The translations under genes and the position numbers were made by a program. The notes below the pieces were generated by a model. It did not search any database. It worked only from the letters and a program-made list of their open reading frames with translations, and had not been told where the DNA came from. From contig NZ_JENB01000004.1 of assembly GCF_000708715.2 (NCBI RefSeq), forward strand, positions 148,708-212,707: DNA of 64,000 nucleotides. The letters run 5' to 3'. How positions within the stretch are numbered: position 1 is the stretch's first letter; each line of letters begins with the position of its first letter. Below, one piece after another: positions 41,567-51,332 of this stretch. The stretch is from Pseudomonas putida W15Oct28 (GTDB lineage: Bacteria; Pseudomonadota; Gammaproteobacteria; Pseudomonadales; Pseudomonadaceae).

Positions 41567-41992
41567 TTAGCGAGTGGTTACCTCGGTAGCAGCGAAGAAG
41601 TAAGCGATTTCGCGAGCAGCAGCAGCTTCGGAGTCCGAACCGTGAACGGCGTTGGCGTCGATCGACTCGGCGAAGTCAGCACGGATGGTGCCGGCAGCAG
41701 CTTCTTTAGGGTTGGTAGCGCCCATCAGCTCACGGTTCAGAGCGATGGCGTTTTCGCCTTCCAGAACCTGAACAACAACCGGGCCGGAAGTCATGAAGGC
41801 AACCAGGTCACCGAAGAAGCCGCGCTCGCTGTGCTCAGCGTAGAAGCCTTCGGCTTCGGCTTTGGACAGTTGCTTGATTTTCGAGGCAACGATTTTCAGG
41901 CCGGCGTCTTCAAAGCGAGTGGTGATCTTGCCGATGACGTTTTTGGCAACTGCGTCAGGCTTGATGATCGAGAAAGTACGTTGAACAGCCAT
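41567..41992 (-). CDS. ndk: Nucleoside diphosphate kinase
   Basis: 141 residues. The start [15 protein letters not shown] is the family signature and the catalytic histidine is H117 in NAVHGSDS. Ndk exchanges phosphates between NTPs and NDPs. A good promoter lies 45 bases upstream, and the start has TGGAG before it. The gene follows the isc operon in the same direction but is separated from it by 234 bases and a large inverted repeat. Confidence 0.97.
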   Translation of the reverse strand: MAVQRTFSIIKPDAVAKNVIGKITTRFEDAGLKIVASKIKQLSKAEAEGFYAEHSERGFFGDLVAFMTSGPVVVQVLEGENAIALNRELMGATNPKEAAAGTIRADFAESIDANAVHGSDSEAAAAREIAYFFAATEVTTR

Positions 41993-42036
41993 GGAAAACT
42001 CCAGAATATGAGTGTTACGAAAAATTAAACCCGCGA

Positions 42037-42065
42037 ATTATACGCGGGTTTTAGGGGATTGCCTA
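42037..42065 (-). promoter_or_regulatory. Sigma-70 type promoter of ndk
   Basis: On the minus strand the -35 TAGGCA (42060-42065) and -10 TATAAT (42037-42042) are 17 bases apart. CCCGCG and CGCGGG flank the -10 box, so the same bases could form a hairpin in read-through RNA. Start codon of ndk is 45 bases beyond the -10. Confidence 0.55.
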
Positions 42066-42082
42066 ACCTGCAAATGACGCAC

Positions 42083-42225
42083 AGGCTTTGTGCCAAAAGT
42101 GCCTGCGCGCCGATCATGCTGCGTTGAAAACAGGCTCGGAATGCTCATTTACAACCAGTAAATTCCGCTTCCTCGCCTGTTTTCGCCTTGCCTGATCGGC
42201 GCTCGGCGACTTTTGGCACAAGCCT
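42083..42225. repeat. 143-base imperfect inverted repeat ending at the iscX stop codon
   Basis: The left end AGGCTTTGTGCCAAAAGT is mirrored by ACTTTTGGCACAAGCCT on the right. The inner arms CGCCGATCA / TGATCGGCG and GAAAACAGGC / GCCTGTTTTC also match. It lies exactly between the iscX stop codon (42226) and the ndk promoter. No coding content. It could be a mobile miniature element or a transcription end of the isc operon. Confidence 0.75.
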
Positions 42226-42426
42226 TTAGTCGGCTTCGTCGATCCAGGCGGCCTGGATTGCCTCAAGCACTTTCTCACCGCCGCGTGACGGATCGTCGCT
42301 GAACTCTGGCAATGCCAGCACCCAGCGGTGCAGGTCGACGAAATTCACATAACGAGGATCGACCTCAGGCTTGCTTTCTGCAAGCTGGATGGCGATCTCA
42401 AGTACATCAACCCATTTCAGACTCAT
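42226..42426 (-). CDS. iscX: Fe-S assembly protein IscX
   Basis: 66 residues, the standard length. It begins MSLKWVDVLEIAIQLAESKP and has the conserved acidic DPRYVNFVDLHRWVL. IscX binds IscS and iron and tunes cluster assembly. It is the last gene of the isc operon, ten bases after fdx. Confidence 0.95.
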   Translation of the reverse strand: MSLKWVDVLEIAIQLAESKPEVDPRYVNFVDLHRWVLALPEFSDDPSRGGEKVLEAIQAAWIDEAD

Positions 42427-42436
42427 GTACAGGACC

Positions 42437-42778
42437 TCAGTGCGGTGCTTCGGCAGCGTGGTTAAGCGAATACTTGGGGATCTCGATGGTCAGGTCTGCA
42501 TCACCAACGACCACCTGGCAGCCAAGGCGCGACTGCGCTTCCAGGCCCCATGCCTTGTCCAGCATGTCCTCTTCCAGCTCGTCGGCTTCTTCCAGCGAGT
42601 CGAAGCCCTTGCGCACGACGCAGTGGCAAGTGGTGCAGGCCTTGACGCCGCCGCAGGCGCTTTCCATCTCGATGTGATGGTCGTGGGCCAGTTCCAGGAT
42701 GTTGGTCCCGGTCGGCACTTCCACGGTCAGCCCTTCGGGGCAAAACTTCTCGTGCGGCAGGAATGTCACCAGCGGCAT
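42437..42778 (-). CDS. fdx: Isc-type [2Fe-2S] ferredoxin
   Basis: 113 residues. The cluster ligands are C42, C48, C51 and C87 in the adrenodoxin-type spacing. It supplies electrons for cluster formation on IscU. It lies between hscA and iscX with three- and ten-base gaps. Confidence 0.97.
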   Translation of the reverse strand: MPLVTFLPHEKFCPEGLTVEVPTGTNILELAHDHHIEMESACGGVKACTTCHCVVRKGFDSLEEADELEEDMLDKAWGLEAQSRLGCQVVVGDADLTIEIPKYSLNHAAEAPH

Positions 42779-42781
42779 CGG

Positions 42782-44644
42782 TTACTCCTCGATCTCATTC
42801 AGGTTGCGCCCGGCCAGTGCGGCTTTGACCGTCGAATCAAGGCGACGGGCGGCAAATGCGTCGGTCACCTGCGACAGACGCTTGGTCTGTTGCTCGATGG
42901 CTGGGCCATCGGTGCCGGCAAGCAAATCACGTAGTTCTTGCATCTGGAATTCGATGGCTTCGCGCTCTTCGCTGCTGAGCAGGCGCTCGCCGTCGGCGTC
43001 CAGGGCGCCCTGTACTGCTTCGAGCAGACGCTCGCCGTCCACCTGGTGCTCGCGCAACTGGCGCGCCTGCTTGTCGGAACCTGCGTGTTCGAAGGAATCC
43101 TTGAGCATGCGGGCGATTTCGCCGTCGGTCAGGCCGTAGGACGGCTTGACCTGAATGCTGGCTTCCACGCCCGAGCCCAGCTCACGGGCGGCAACGCTGA
43201 GCAGGCCGTCGGCATCCACCTGGAAGGTGACGCGGATTTTTGCAGCACCGGCAACCATCGCCGGGATACCGCGCAGCTCGAAGCGTGCCAGCGAGCGGCA
43301 GTCGCTGATCAGCTCACGCTCGCCCTGCAGCACGTGGATCATCATGGCCGACTGGCCATCTTTATAAGTCGTGAACTCCTGGGCACGCGCCACCGGAATG
43401 GTGGTGTTGCGCGGGATCACTTTCTCCATCAGCCCGCCCATGGTCTCAAGACCAAGCGACAGCGGGATGACGTCAAGCAGCAGCAGTTCACCACCTTCGC
43501 GGCGGTTGCCGGCCAGGGTATCGGCCTGGATGGCGGCACCGATGGCGACCACCTGATCAGGGTCGATCGAGGTCAGCGGCGTGCGGCCAAACAGTGTACC
43601 GACAGCCTCACGCACACGCGGTACGCGGGTCGAACCACCGACCATGACCACTGCACCTACCTCCTCAAGCTCGACACCGCTGTCGCGCACGGCGCGGCGG
43701 CAGGCCTTGAGGCTGCGGGCGATCAGCGGCTCGATCATGGCATCAAAGGCGGCCCGGCTGAGCTCACCCTGCCAGGCACCGTGGTTGACGCTGACCACGT
43801 CAGCGTCGGTCAGGGCTTCCTTGGCGGCGCAGGCGGCCTGCAACAGCTGGCGCTGGGTACCCGGATCGAGGTCGGAGGACAGGCCGGCCTGCTCGATGAT
43901 CCAGCCAGCAATGGCGTGGTCGAAGTCGTCACCACCCAAGGCGGTATCACCGCCGGTGGCCAGCACTTCGAAAACACCAGCAGTCAGGCGCAGAATCGAA
44001 ATATCAAAAGTACCGCCACCCAGGTCATAGATGGCCACCAGGCCTTCGGCATTCTGGTCCAGGCCGTAGGCAACGGCAGCGGCAGTCGGCTCGTTGAGCA
44101 GGCGCAGCACGTTCAGGCCGGCCAGCTTGGCCGCATCCTTGGTCGCTTGGCGCTGAGCGTCGTCGAAATAAGCCGGCACGGTGATCACCGCGCCCACCAG
44201 GTCACCGCCCAGGGTCGCTTCAGCGCGCTCACGCAGCACCTTGAGGATGTCAGCGGACACTTCCACCGGGCTTTTCGGGCCTTGGACAGTGTCGATGAAC
44301 GGCATGTGCGATTCGCCGCCAATGAAGCGGTACGGCAGCTGCTCACCCAATTGCTTGACGTCGGCCAGGCCGCGCCCCATCAGGCGTTTGACCGACAGCA
44401 CGGTGTTCAGCGGGTCACTGGCGGCCGCCTCGCGCGCAGCCAGGCCAACCTCGTTGTGGCCAGCCAGGTAGCGCACCGCAGAGGGCAGAATGACGTTGCC
44501 CTGCGCATCGGGCAGGGGTTCGCTGCGACCGCTGCGCACGGCAGCGACCAGAGAATTGGTGGTACCCAGGTCGATACCCACCGCCAGGCGGCGCTGGTGC
44601 GGCTGAGGGCTTTGACCGGGTTCGGCGATCTGCAGTAGGGCCAT
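42782..44644 (-). CDS. hscA: Fe-S protein Hsp70 chaperone HscA
   Basis: 620 residues. The ATPase domain contains [13 protein letters not shown] near residue 25, [20 protein letters not shown] and [16 protein letters not shown]. The C-terminal peptide-binding domain lacks the DnaK-type tail. HscA takes IscU (motif LPPVK) from HscB and helps move the cluster to target proteins. It lies in the order hscB-hscA-fdx. Confidence 0.97.
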   Translation of the reverse strand: MALLQIAEPGQSPQPHQRRLAVGIDLGTTNSLVAAVRSGRSEPLPDAQGNVILPSAVRYLAGHNEVGLAAREAAASDPLNTVLSVKRLMGRGLADVKQLGEQLPYRFIGGESHMPFIDTVQGPKSPVEVSADILKVLRERAEATLGGDLVGAVITVPAYFDDAQRQATKDAAKLAGLNVLRLLNEPTAAAVAYGLDQNAEGLVAIYDLGGGTFDISILRLTAGVFEVLATGGDTALGGDDFDHAIAGWIIEQAGLSSDLDPGTQRQLLQAACAAKEALTDADVVSVNHGAWQGELSRAAFDAMIEPLIARSLKACRRAVRDSGVELEEVGAVVMVGGSTRVPRVREAVGTLFGRTPLTSIDPDQVVAIGAAIQADTLAGNRREGGELLLLDVIPLSLGLETMGGLMEKVIPRNTTIPVARAQEFTTYKDGQSAMMIHVLQGERELISDCRSLARFELRGIPAMVAGAAKIRVTFQVDADGLLSVAARELGSGVEASIQVKPSYGLTDGEIARMLKDSFEHAGSDKQARQLREHQVDGERLLEAVQGALDADGERLLSSEEREAIEFQMQELRDLLAGTDGPAIEQQTKRLSQVTDAFAARRLDSTVKAALAGRNLNEIEE

Positions 44645-44686
44645 GCTTATCTGAATACCTTAGGCGTCATCACGGGCAACGCCGGG

Positions 44687-45208
44687 TTAATCGTCGAGGC
44701 GCTCTTCCAGTTGGCGCACTTCTTGGGCGAGCTTGTCGAGGAACTGCATGCGGCGCATCAGGCGTTCGGCCTTGTCGCGCTCGGCAGGCACATCCCAGCA
44801 GGCGGCGAAATCCTCGTTCAGCGTGTCCTGGGCACCTTTGAGGCGCTTCTTGAACACGGCAACACCATCGAGGTCGGCTTCGTCCTGCAGCTCTTCGAGC
44901 TCTTCGCGCCACTGCATCTGCTGCAGCAGGAAGTCGGGGTCGTGGACCGTGACCTCCTGGGGCACTTCGTGGCCACCGATGGCCAGCAGATAGCGGGCAC
45001 GGCGCGGCGCACTGCGCAGCGTCTGGTAGGCGTCGTTGAGGGCCGCGGACTTCTCCAGCGCTACCCGCTGCTCACGCTCGGAAGCGTCGGCAAAGCGGTC
45101 AGGATGGACCTCGCGGGCCAGCTCGCGATAGCGAGTGGCCAGCTTGTCGAGGTCCAGCCGAAAGCACGGCTGGAGATCAAACAGAGCGTAATGACAAGGA
45201 GTACCCAC
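44687..45208 (-). CDS. hscB: Fe-S co-chaperone HscB
   Basis: 173 residues from a GTG at 45208, supported by GAGG six bases upstream; the open frame runs a little further upstream without family similarity. The J-domain HPD is at residues 35-37, followed by the helical C-terminal IscU-binding domain. It carries IscU to HscA and stimulates its ATPase. Confidence 0.96.
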   Translation of the reverse strand: MGTPCHYALFDLQPCFRLDLDKLATRYRELAREVHPDRFADASEREQRVALEKSAALNDAYQTLRSAPRRARYLLAIGGHEVPQEVTVHDPDFLLQQMQWREELEELQDEADLDGVAVFKKRLKGAQDTLNEDFAACWDVPAERDKAERLMRRMQFLDKLAQEVRQLEERLDD

Positions 45209-45216
45209 AGCCAGCC

Positions 45217-45540
45217 TCAGACGTTGAAGCTTTCGCCGCAGCCACACTCACCGCGCACGTTGGGGTTGTTGAACTTGAAGCCTTCGTTCAACCCTTCCTT
45301 GACGAAGTCCAGTTCGGTGCCGTCAAGGTACACCAGGCTTTTCGGGTCGATGATGACCTTCACGCCGTGGTTCTCGAACACCTGGTCTTCGCCCGCCACT
45401 TCGTCGACGAACTCCAGCACGTAGGCCAGGCCCGAGCAGCCGGTGGTGCGCACGGCCAGGCGAATGCCTTCGCCCTTGCCGCGCCCCTGGAGGGAACGCC
45501 GCACGTGGTTGGCGGCGGCTTCTGTCATGCTGATAGCCAT
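45217..45540 (-). CDS. iscA: Iron-sulfur assembly A-type protein IscA
   Basis: 107 residues, with the A-type cysteines C35, C99 and C101 (CGCGESF). It carries or donates clusters. It starts 32 bases after the iscU stop and ends eight bases before the hscB start. Confidence 0.97.
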   Translation of the reverse strand: MAISMTEAAANHVRRSLQGRGKGEGIRLAVRTTGCSGLAYVLEFVDEVAGEDQVFENHGVKVIIDPKSLVYLDGTELDFVKEGLNEGFKFNNPNVRGECGCGESFNV

Positions 45541-45572
45541 CAGAACTCCTTACCTCTTACCTTGCAGGCGAC

Positions 45573-45959
45573 TTAGATCAAGCCTTTTTTCTGCTTGTAA
45601 TCGCGAACGGCTGCCTTGATGGCATCCTCGGCGAGTACCGAGCAGTGGATCTTCACTGGCGGCAGCGCCAGTTCTTCCGCCAGCTGGGTGTTCTTGATGG
45701 TTTCGGCTTCGTCCAGGGTCTTGCCCTTCATCCACTCGGTGGCGAGGGAGCTGGAAGCGATGGCCGAACCGCAGCCGTAAGTCTTGAACTTGGCGTCTTC
45801 GATGATGCCTTGCTCGTTGACCTTGATCTGCAGACGCATCACGTCACCGCACGCTGGAGCACCGACCATGCCGGTACCGACATCCGGGTCCTCGGCATTC
45901 ATCTTGCCGACGTTGCGTGGGTTTTCGTAGTGGTCGATGACCTTTTCACTGTAAGCCAT
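45573..45959 (-). CDS. iscU: Fe-S scaffold protein IscU
   Basis: 128 residues. Scaffold residues C37, D39, C63 and C106 and the chaperone-recognition LPPVK (99-103) are all in place. It is the platform for cluster assembly with IscS and ferredoxin. Confidence 0.98.
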   Translation of the reverse strand: MAYSEKVIDHYENPRNVGKMNAEDPDVGTGMVGAPACGDVMRLQIKVNEQGIIEDAKFKTYGCGSAIASSSLATEWMKGKTLDEAETIKNTQLAEELALPPVKIHCSVLAEDAIKAAVRDYKQKKGLI

Positions 45960-46006
45960 GGTGCTATTCCTTCCTCATCAGGGGAGCCGCTCTTGCCGGC
46001 GACTGC

Positions 46007-47221
46007 TTAGTGGGCGGCCCACTCGATCTTGGAGATGTCAACGCCGTCTTTGTACATGTCCCACAGCGGCGACAGCTCACGCAGTTTGTTAACGGCCTCG
46101 CAGACTTTCTGCGCGGCGTAGTCGACTTCTTCTTCGCTGGTGAAGCGGCCGAAGGAGAAGCGGATCGAGCTGTGCGCCAGCTCGTCGTTACGGCCCAGAG
46201 CGCGCAGTACGTACGACGGCTCGAGCGAAGCGGAGGTGCAAGCCGAACCGGACGATACGGCGATGTCTTTCAGCGACATCAGCAGCGACTCGCCTTCGAC
46301 GTAGTTGAAGCTCAGGTTCAGGTTGTGCGGCACGCGAGCGGTGCTGCTGCCGTTGACGTACAGCTCTTCAAGGTCCGAGACCTGCTTGAAGAAGCGGTCG
46401 CTCAGGGCCTTGATGCGCACGTTTTCGGCGGCCATTTCCTGCTTGGCAATGGCGAACGCTTCGCCCATGCCGACGATCTGGTGGGTCGGCAGAGTGCCCG
46501 AACGCATGCCGCGCTCATGGCCACCGCCGTGAATGATCGCTTCCAGGCGTACACGCGGCTTGCGGCTGACGTACAGCGCGCCGATGCCTTTCGGGCCGTA
46601 GACCTTGTGCGCCGAGAACGACATCAGGTCGACTTTCAGCTTTTGCAGGTCGATTTCGACCTTGCCGGCCGACTGGGCGGCGTCAACGTGGAACAGCACG
46701 CCGCGCGAACGGGTCAGTTCACCGATGGCGGCGATGTCGTTGATCGAGCCGACTTCGTTGTTCACGTGCATCAGCGAGACCAGGATGGTGTCGTCGCGCA
46801 GCACTGCTTCTACCATGGCCGGGGTGACGATGCCGTCTTCGCCCGGTTCCAGGTAGGTGACTTCAAAACCTTCACGCTCCAGCTGGCGAGCGGTATCCAG
46901 GACCGCCTTGTGCTCGATCTTGGAGGTGATGATGTGCTTGCCCTTGGTCTGATAGAAGTGCGCGACGCCTTTCAGTGCGAGGTTGTCGGACTCGGTGGCA
47001 CCGCTGGTCCATACGATTTCGCGCGGATCGGCGTTGATCAGTTCGGCAACCTGACGACGACCATTCTCGACCGCTTCCTCGGCTTTCCAGCCAAAGACGT
47101 GGGAGCGCGAGGCCGGGTTACCGAAGTTCCCGTCGACCAGCAGGCAGTCGGCCATTTTCTGGGCCACACGTGGGTCGACCGGGGTGGTCGCGGAGTAATC
47201 AAGGTAGATCGGCAACTTCAT
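46007..47221 (-). CDS. iscS: Cysteine desulfurase IscS
   Basis: 404 residues, as in E. coli. The PLP lysine is K206 (SAHKVYGP) and the persulfide cysteine C328 ([10 protein letters not shown]). It passes sulfur from cysteine to IscU and to tRNA-thiolation enzymes. It follows iscR after 46 bases. Confidence 0.98.
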   Translation of the reverse strand: MKLPIYLDYSATTPVDPRVAQKMADCLLVDGNFGNPASRSHVFGWKAEEAVENGRRQVAELINADPREIVWTSGATESDNLALKGVAHFYQTKGKHIITSKIEHKAVLDTARQLEREGFEVTYLEPGEDGIVTPAMVEAVLRDDTILVSLMHVNNEVGSINDIAAIGELTRSRGVLFHVDAAQSAGKVEIDLQKLKVDLMSFSAHKVYGPKGIGALYVSRKPRVRLEAIIHGGGHERGMRSGTLPTHQIVGMGEAFAIAKQEMAAENVRIKALSDRFFKQVSDLEELYVNGSSTARVPHNLNLSFNYVEGESLLMSLKDIAVSSGSACTSASLEPSYVLRALGRNDELAHSSIRFSFGRFTSEEEVDYAAQKVCEAVNKLRELSPLWDMYKDGVDISKIEWAAH

Positions 47222-47267
47222 TTGTCTCTCCTATCAGGCGGTGGCGTCGCTCGTCGTCCCGGGGGGA

Positions 47268-47759
47268 TCAATCGACGGCGGACGTCTCAATCTTGTCCAG
47301 CTGGGCGGTTCGGCCTGCGACACGACGCAGGTCCTGGCGCTGGGCAACTTCCTGCACCTCACGGCGCTTGACGAGGTCGGCCAGGCTGATGCCGCTGAGG
47401 AATTCATGGATCTGCTGGCTGAGGTCGCACCACAGGTGGTGGGTCAGGCAGGTATCACCGGCATGGCAGTCCCCGAGGCCCTGGCAACGGGTAGCATCGA
47501 CCGATTCGTTGACCGCATCGATGACCTGGGCCACCTGGATGGTTTCCATGCCCCGCGACAGCTGGTAGCCACCGCCTGGACCGCGCACGCTGGAGACCAG
47601 GCTGCTGCGGCGCAGCTTGGCGAACAGCTGTTCCAGATAAGAGAGGGAAATGCCCTGGCGCTCGGAAATGTCGGCCAAAGACACCGGCCCATGCTGCGCG
47701 TGCAACGCCAGGTCAAGCATGGCAGTCACGGCGTATCGGCCTTTGGTAGTCAGTCGCAT
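47268..47759 (-). CDS. iscR: Rrf2-family Fe-S regulator IscR
   Basis: 163 residues from the ATG at 47759 ([11 protein letters not shown]), the typical start; the open frame is longer. Cluster ligands C92, C98, C104 and H107 are present. Holo-IscR represses the isc operon; the apo-form activates other genes. Two sites of its type-1 kind overlap its promoter. Confidence 0.97.
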   Translation of the reverse strand: MRLTTKGRYAVTAMLDLALHAQHGPVSLADISERQGISLSYLEQLFAKLRRSSLVSSVRGPGGGYQLSRGMETIQVAQVIDAVNESVDATRCQGLGDCHAGDTCLTHHLWCDLSQQIHEFLSGISLADLVKRREVQEVAQRQDLRRVAGRTAQLDKIETSAVD

Positions 47760-47796
47760 GGCTATTGGGTACCACGGGAGTTTCGGGATGTGTACG

Positions 47797-47825
47797 AGTA
47801 TGCGATTCCCGAGCATTTAAGTCAA
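47797..47825 (-). promoter_or_regulatory. Promoter of the isc operon
   Basis: On the minus strand TTGACT (47820-47825) and CATACT (47797-47802) are separated by 17 bases, 38 bases before the iscR start codon. The -35 box is embedded in the proximal IscR site. Confidence 0.7.
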
Positions 47826-47829
47826 CTAT
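47805..47829 (-). promoter_or_regulatory. Proximal IscR type-1 binding site
   Basis: Read on the minus strand, ATAGTTGACT starts the site and CTCGGGAAT ends it; most of the 25 positions agree with the E. coli IscR type-1 motif (ATASYYGACT...AGTCRRSTAT). It covers the -35 box, as needed for repression. Confidence 0.6.
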
Positions 47830-47854
47830 TAGACCTACTGCTTTAGTCGGGTTT
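47830..47854 (-). promoter_or_regulatory. Distal IscR type-1 binding site
   Basis: On the minus strand it begins AAACCCGACTAAAGCAGT and matches the motif well in the first two thirds, less well at the end. It abuts the proximal site. Confidence 0.5.
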
Positions 47855-47938
47855 GCATCTGGGAGGCGGGCGCGATTGTAGCAGACGAGGGGCGTGAGCA
47901 CACGCCCCGCATGTCACCATGATTTCAGCGCGGCGCAA

Positions 47939-48724
47939 TCAATGCGACTGAGTGTCGCGCTGGGCCACCTGGGCAACCTCTGTGAAGTCGTCCTCCGGCA
48001 GGGCCGGCAGCTCCTTGGCGCAGTAGTCGCTACCCATCTTGGTCAGGGCGCCACACATGCCCTCCAACCGCTCGTCGACCGCCTGCAAGTGGTCGAGCAT
48101 CTGGCCGATGGCACGCGCCACCGGGTCAGGCATGTCGCCACTGACACCGTAGGCATCGAAGCCGATCTTCTCGGCCATGGCCTTGCGCTTGGCCTCGACT
48201 TCGGTGTCCTCGCTCTTGACGATGATCCGCCCCGGGATGCCCACCGCTGTGGCGCCGGCCGGCACGGCCTTGGTCACCACCGCATTGGAGCCGATCTTGG
48301 CCCCGGCGCCGACAGTGAACGGCCCCAGCACCTTGGCCCCCGCCCCTACCACCACACCGTTTTCCAGGGTGGGGTGGCGTTTGCCTTTGTTCCAGCTGGT
48401 GCCGCCAAGGGTCACACCTTGGTAAAGGGTGACGTCATCGCCGATCTCGGCGGTTTCGCCGATGACGATACCCATACCGTGGTCAATGAAGAAGCGGCGG
48501 CCGATGGTGGCACCGGGGTGGATCTCGATACCGGTCATCCAGCGGCCGAAGTTCGACACCAGCCGGGCCAGCCACTTGAAATCACGCTTCCACAGGGCAT
48601 TGCCCATGCGGTGCAGCCAGATGGCATGCATGCCCGGGTAGCAGGTGAGCACCTCGAAGGCATTGCGCGCAGCCGGGTCACGGTGGAATACGCTTTGAAT
48701 ATCTTCACGCAGGCGTTCGAACAT
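47939..48724 (-). CDS. cysE: Serine O-acetyltransferase (short form)
   Basis: 261 residues. The left-handed beta-helix has hexapeptide repeats ([39 protein letters not shown]) and the active-site histidine is in DHGMG. The N-terminal helical domain of E. coli CysE is largely absent, and the C-terminus is extended, as in the cysE genes beside isc operons. It makes O-acetylserine for cysteine, the sulfur source of IscS. It starts three bases after trmJ. Confidence 0.93.
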   Translation of the reverse strand: MFERLREDIQSVFHRDPAARNAFEVLTCYPGMHAIWLHRMGNALWKRDFKWLARLVSNFGRWMTGIEIHPGATIGRRFFIDHGMGIVIGETAEIGDDVTLYQGVTLGGTSWNKGKRHPTLENGVVVGAGAKVLGPFTVGAGAKIGSNAVVTKAVPAGATAVGIPGRIIVKSEDTEVEAKRKAMAEKIGFDAYGVSGDMPDPVARAIGQMLDHLQAVDERLEGMCGALTKMGSDYCAKELPALPEDDFTEVAQVAQRDTQSH

Positions 48725-48727
48725 CTG

Positions 48728-49483
48728 TCAGTCCTTCCGTTTATGCGGCTCGCCCCGGACCACTTTCTGGGTCTCGGTGAGGATGCCGCGCAAAATGCTC
48801 ATTTCCGTACGCTCGACCGCCACCCGCCCATACAGCCGGCGCAGGCGCGGCATCAGGTGCTTGGGTTTCTCGGGGTCGAGGAAGCCGATGCCCACCAGGG
48901 TTTTCTCCAGGTGGTCGTAGAACAGCTCCATTTCGTCCATTGTCGCCAGCTCGCTGGCGTCAACCTTCTCGACTTTGCCCGGCGCCTCACCGGCAGCCAG
49001 CGATGCCATGCGCACCTCGTAAGAGAGCACCTGGACAGCGGCTGCAAGGTTCAGCGAGCTGAAGTCGGGGTTGGAGGGAATGTGCACGTGGAAGTGACAT
49101 CGCTGCAGTTCTTCGTTGGTCAGGCCAGCGTGTTCGCGCCCGAACACCAGGGCGATCTCTTCGCCCCCCTTGGCATGCTCCACCGCCTTGGCCCCGCACT
49201 CGCGCGGGCCAATCAACGGCCAGGGGATGCTGCGCTCGCGGGCGCTGGTACCCATCACCAGGTTACAGCCGACCAGCGCCTGTTCAAGGCTGTCGACCAC
49301 CTGGGCGTTATCCAGCACATCGTCGGCGCCCGAGGCGCGGGCACTGGCTTCCAGGGCGGGGAATTCTTTCGGCTGCACCAGCACCAGACGCGACAAGCCC
49401 ATGTTTTTCATGGCACGCGCAGCGCCGCCGATGTTGCCGGGGTGGCTGGTATTGACCAGAACAACACGAATATTTTGCAGCAA
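48728..49483 (-). CDS. trmJ: tRNA (cytidine/uridine-32-2'-O)-methyltransferase TrmJ
   Basis: 251 residues if the TTG at 49483 is the start (LQNIRVVLVNTSHPGNIGGAAR); the open frame begins at 49579 but its first 30 residues are not family-like, and no ribosome site is evident. The SPOUT motifs ARAMKNMGLSRLVLV, VFGREHAGLTNEEL and NLAAAVQVLSYE are clear. It methylates position 32 of several tRNAs. It is divergent from suhB. Confidence 0.9.
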   Translation of the reverse strand: MLQNIRVVLVNTSHPGNIGGAARAMKNMGLSRLVLVQPKEFPALEASARASGADDVLDNAQVVDSLEQALVGCNLVMGTSARERSIPWPLIGPRECGAKAVEHAKGGEEIALVFGREHAGLTNEELQRCHFHVHIPSNPDFSSLNLAAAVQVLSYEVRMASLAAGEAPGKVEKVDASELATMDEMELFYDHLEKTLVGIGFLDPEKPKHLMPRLRRLYGRVAVERTEMSILRGILTETQKVVRGEPHKRKD

Positions 49484-49634
49484 GGTGTTGTGCTCACAGA
49501 TGCAGGAATCAGGGCCTTCGATAGTACAGAACCGACAGACGTAACGCCATGAAAGCAAATGTGACACTTCTGCCGACAAACTTTTCTGCTAGAATGATCG
49601 GCTTTCTTCTTTAACATCTCCAGGTGACCCGCCC

Positions 49635-50453
49635 ATGCAGCCTATGCTGAATATCGCCCTGCGCGCCGCTCGCAGCGCCAGTGAACTGATTTTCCGCTCC
49701 ATCGAACGCCTGGATAGCATCAAGGTGGACGAGAAAGAGGCTAAGGACTACGTTTCCGAGGTTGACCGTGCCGCCGAGCAGAAGATCGTCGACGCGCTGC
49801 GCAAGGCCTACCCGAACCACTCCATCCAGGGTGAAGAGACGGGCATGCACGCGGGCACCGGCGAAGAAGGTAAAGACTACCTGTGGATCATCGACCCACT
49901 GGACGGCACCACCAACTTCCTGCGCGGCATCCCCCACTTCGCCGTCAGCATCGCCTGCAAATACCGTGGTCGCCTTGAGCACGCCGTGGTGCTCGACCCA
50001 GTACGCCAGGAAGAATTCACCGCCAGCCGTGGCCGTGGCGCCCAGCTCAACGGCCGCCGCCTGCGCGTCAGCTCGCGCACCAGCCTGGAAGGCGCCCTGC
50101 TGGGCACCGGCTTCCCGTTCCGTGATGGCCAGATGGCCGACATGGACAACTACCTCGGCATGTTCCGTGCCCTGACTGGCCAGACCGCCGGCATCCGCCG
50201 CGCCGGCTCCGCCAGCCTGGACCTCGCCTACGTGGCCGCTGGCCGCTTCGACGCCTTCTGGGAGTCGGGCCTGTCCGAATGGGACATGGCAGCCGGCGTG
50301 CTGCTGATCCAGGAAGCCGGCGGCCTGGTGAGCGACTTCAACGGTGGCCATGACTTCCTCGACAAAGGCCACATCGTTGCAGGCAACATCAAGTGCTTCA
50401 AGGCGGTACTGACGGCTATCCAGCCGCACCTGCCTGAGAGCATGAAGCGCTAA
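49635..50453 (+). CDS. suhB: Inositol-1-monophosphatase SuhB
   Basis: 272 residues. Metal-site residues are in GEETG (near 67), DPLDGTTNF (near 87) and SEWDMAAGV. SuhB is an IMPase and in gamma-proteobacteria also a partner of the rRNA antitermination complex; in P. aeruginosa it affects virulence and motility. A -10-like TAGAAT lies near 49589. The gene is monocistronic and ends in a strong terminator. Confidence 0.95.
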   Translation: MQPMLNIALRAARSASELIFRSIERLDSIKVDEKEAKDYVSEVDRAAEQKIVDALRKAYPNHSIQGEETGMHAGTGEEGKDYLWIIDPLDGTTNFLRGIPHFAVSIACKYRGRLEHAVVLDPVRQEEFTASRGRGAQLNGRRLRVSSRTSLEGALLGTGFPFRDGQMADMDNYLGMFRALTGQTAGIRRAGSASLDLAYVAAGRFDAFWESGLSEWDMAAGVLLIQEAGGLVSDFNGGHDFLDKGHIVAGNIKCFKAVLTAIQPHLPESMKR

Positions 50454-50472
50454 GCGCGAATTGCCAAAACGC

Positions 50473-50500
50473 AAAAAGCACCCCTTGGGGTGCTTTTTTT
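50473..50500 (+). terminator. Rho-independent terminator of suhB
   Basis: AGCACCCC and GGGGTGCT form the stem with a TT loop, followed by seven T. Confidence 0.95.
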
Positions 50501-50533
50501 GTGCCTGCTGAAGCCATGCGCAATCCGCTTTTT

Positions 50534-50646
50534 GTGGGAGCGGCCTTGTGTCGCGATAGGGCTGCAAAGCAGCCCCGGCAATCTCTAATGGATCACAGAT
50601 CCTGGGGCCGCTGCGCGCCCCATCGCGACACAAGGCCGCTCCTACA
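50534..50646. repeat. Inverted REP pair (GCGACACAAGGCCGC type)
   Basis: GTGGGAGCGGCCTTGTGTCG and its mirror CGACACAAGGCCGCTCCTAC form the outer stem, with inner GGGCTGC/GCAGCCC and GGGGCCGC/GCGCGCCCC hairpins. It lies between convergent suhB and the glycine-zipper gene. Confidence 0.9.
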
Positions 50647-50667
50647 CAGAGCAGACCGCATTCAGAC

Positions 50668-51210
50668 TTACTGGGCAGCTTCGCTCAGGATCAGCTTGCC
50701 ATTCTTGTCCAGCGGAATGGTCGACCCCGGCTCGCGGTCCATCTTCACCTTGCCTACCTGATCACCGATGGAATAGGTCACGTTGTAACCCACTACCTTC
50801 TCGCTGATGTCATTGACTGTATTGCAGCGGGTTTGCGTGGTGGTGTAGGTGTCACGCTCCTGCATGCCTTCCTGCACCTTGTTACCGGCATAACCACCAC
50901 CGACCGCACCGGCCACGGTGGCGATCTTCTTGCCGGTACCGCCGCCAATCTGGTTACCCAGCAAGCCACCGGCCAACGCACCGACCACGGTACCGGCAAT
51001 CTGGTGCTGGTCCTTGACCGGCGCCTGACGCGTCACGGTCACGTCCTTGCATACTTCACGCGGGGTTTTCACCTGCTGCTTGATCGGCTGCACGTCAGTC
51101 ACCTGGGCGACTTCGGGGCCTTTGTTCACCAAGCTGTAGGTCGCCACAGCACCTCCGGCAGTTACACCGACAGCACCCAGCACCGCACCCACCAGCATTG
51201 ATTTATTCAC
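50668..51210 (-). CDS. Glycine-zipper 2TM protein
   Basis: 180 residues. An N-terminal hydrophobic segment (MLVGAVLGAVGVTAGGAVAT) may be an uncleaved signal anchor. The central glycine zipper (AGTVVGALAGGLLGNQIGGG and GAVGGGYAGNKVQEG, about 72-115) precedes a C-terminal conserved region (KVVGYNVTYSIGDQ). Proteins of this kind, such as SlyB/YmgG-like family, are envelope proteins without settled function. The secF terminator lies just upstream of it, so it is transcribed alone. Confidence 0.85.
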   Translation of the reverse strand: MNKSMLVGAVLGAVGVTAGGAVATYSLVNKGPEVAQVTDVQPIKQQVKTPREVCKDVTVTRQAPVKDQHQIAGTVVGALAGGLLGNQIGGGTGKKIATVAGAVGGGYAGNKVQEGMQERDTYTTTQTRCNTVNDISEKVVGYNVTYSIGDQVGKVKMDREPGSTIPLDKNGKLILSEAAQ

Positions 51211-51267
51211 GTGAACCTCCTGATCGTACCGGCGGGTCTCAACCCGCGCTTCTCCCAGCCTTGGAGC

Positions 51268-51304
51268 AAAAAAAAAGGCGCGAGTTCAACACTCGCGCCT
51301 TTTT
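51268..51304 (-). terminator. Rho-independent terminator of secF
   Basis: AGGCGCGAGT and ACTCGCGCCT form a ten-base stem with a TCAAC loop; on the minus strand it is followed by nine T. It lies 28 bases beyond the secF stop. The A/T runs on both sides allow termination in either direction. Confidence 0.93.
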
Positions 51305-51332
51305 GGTCGCCGTACGGCGTAGGGACAGGGCC

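Noticed and set aside
42938..44638. Long frame antisense to hscA
   Set aside because: Shadow of a strongly conserved chaperone gene.
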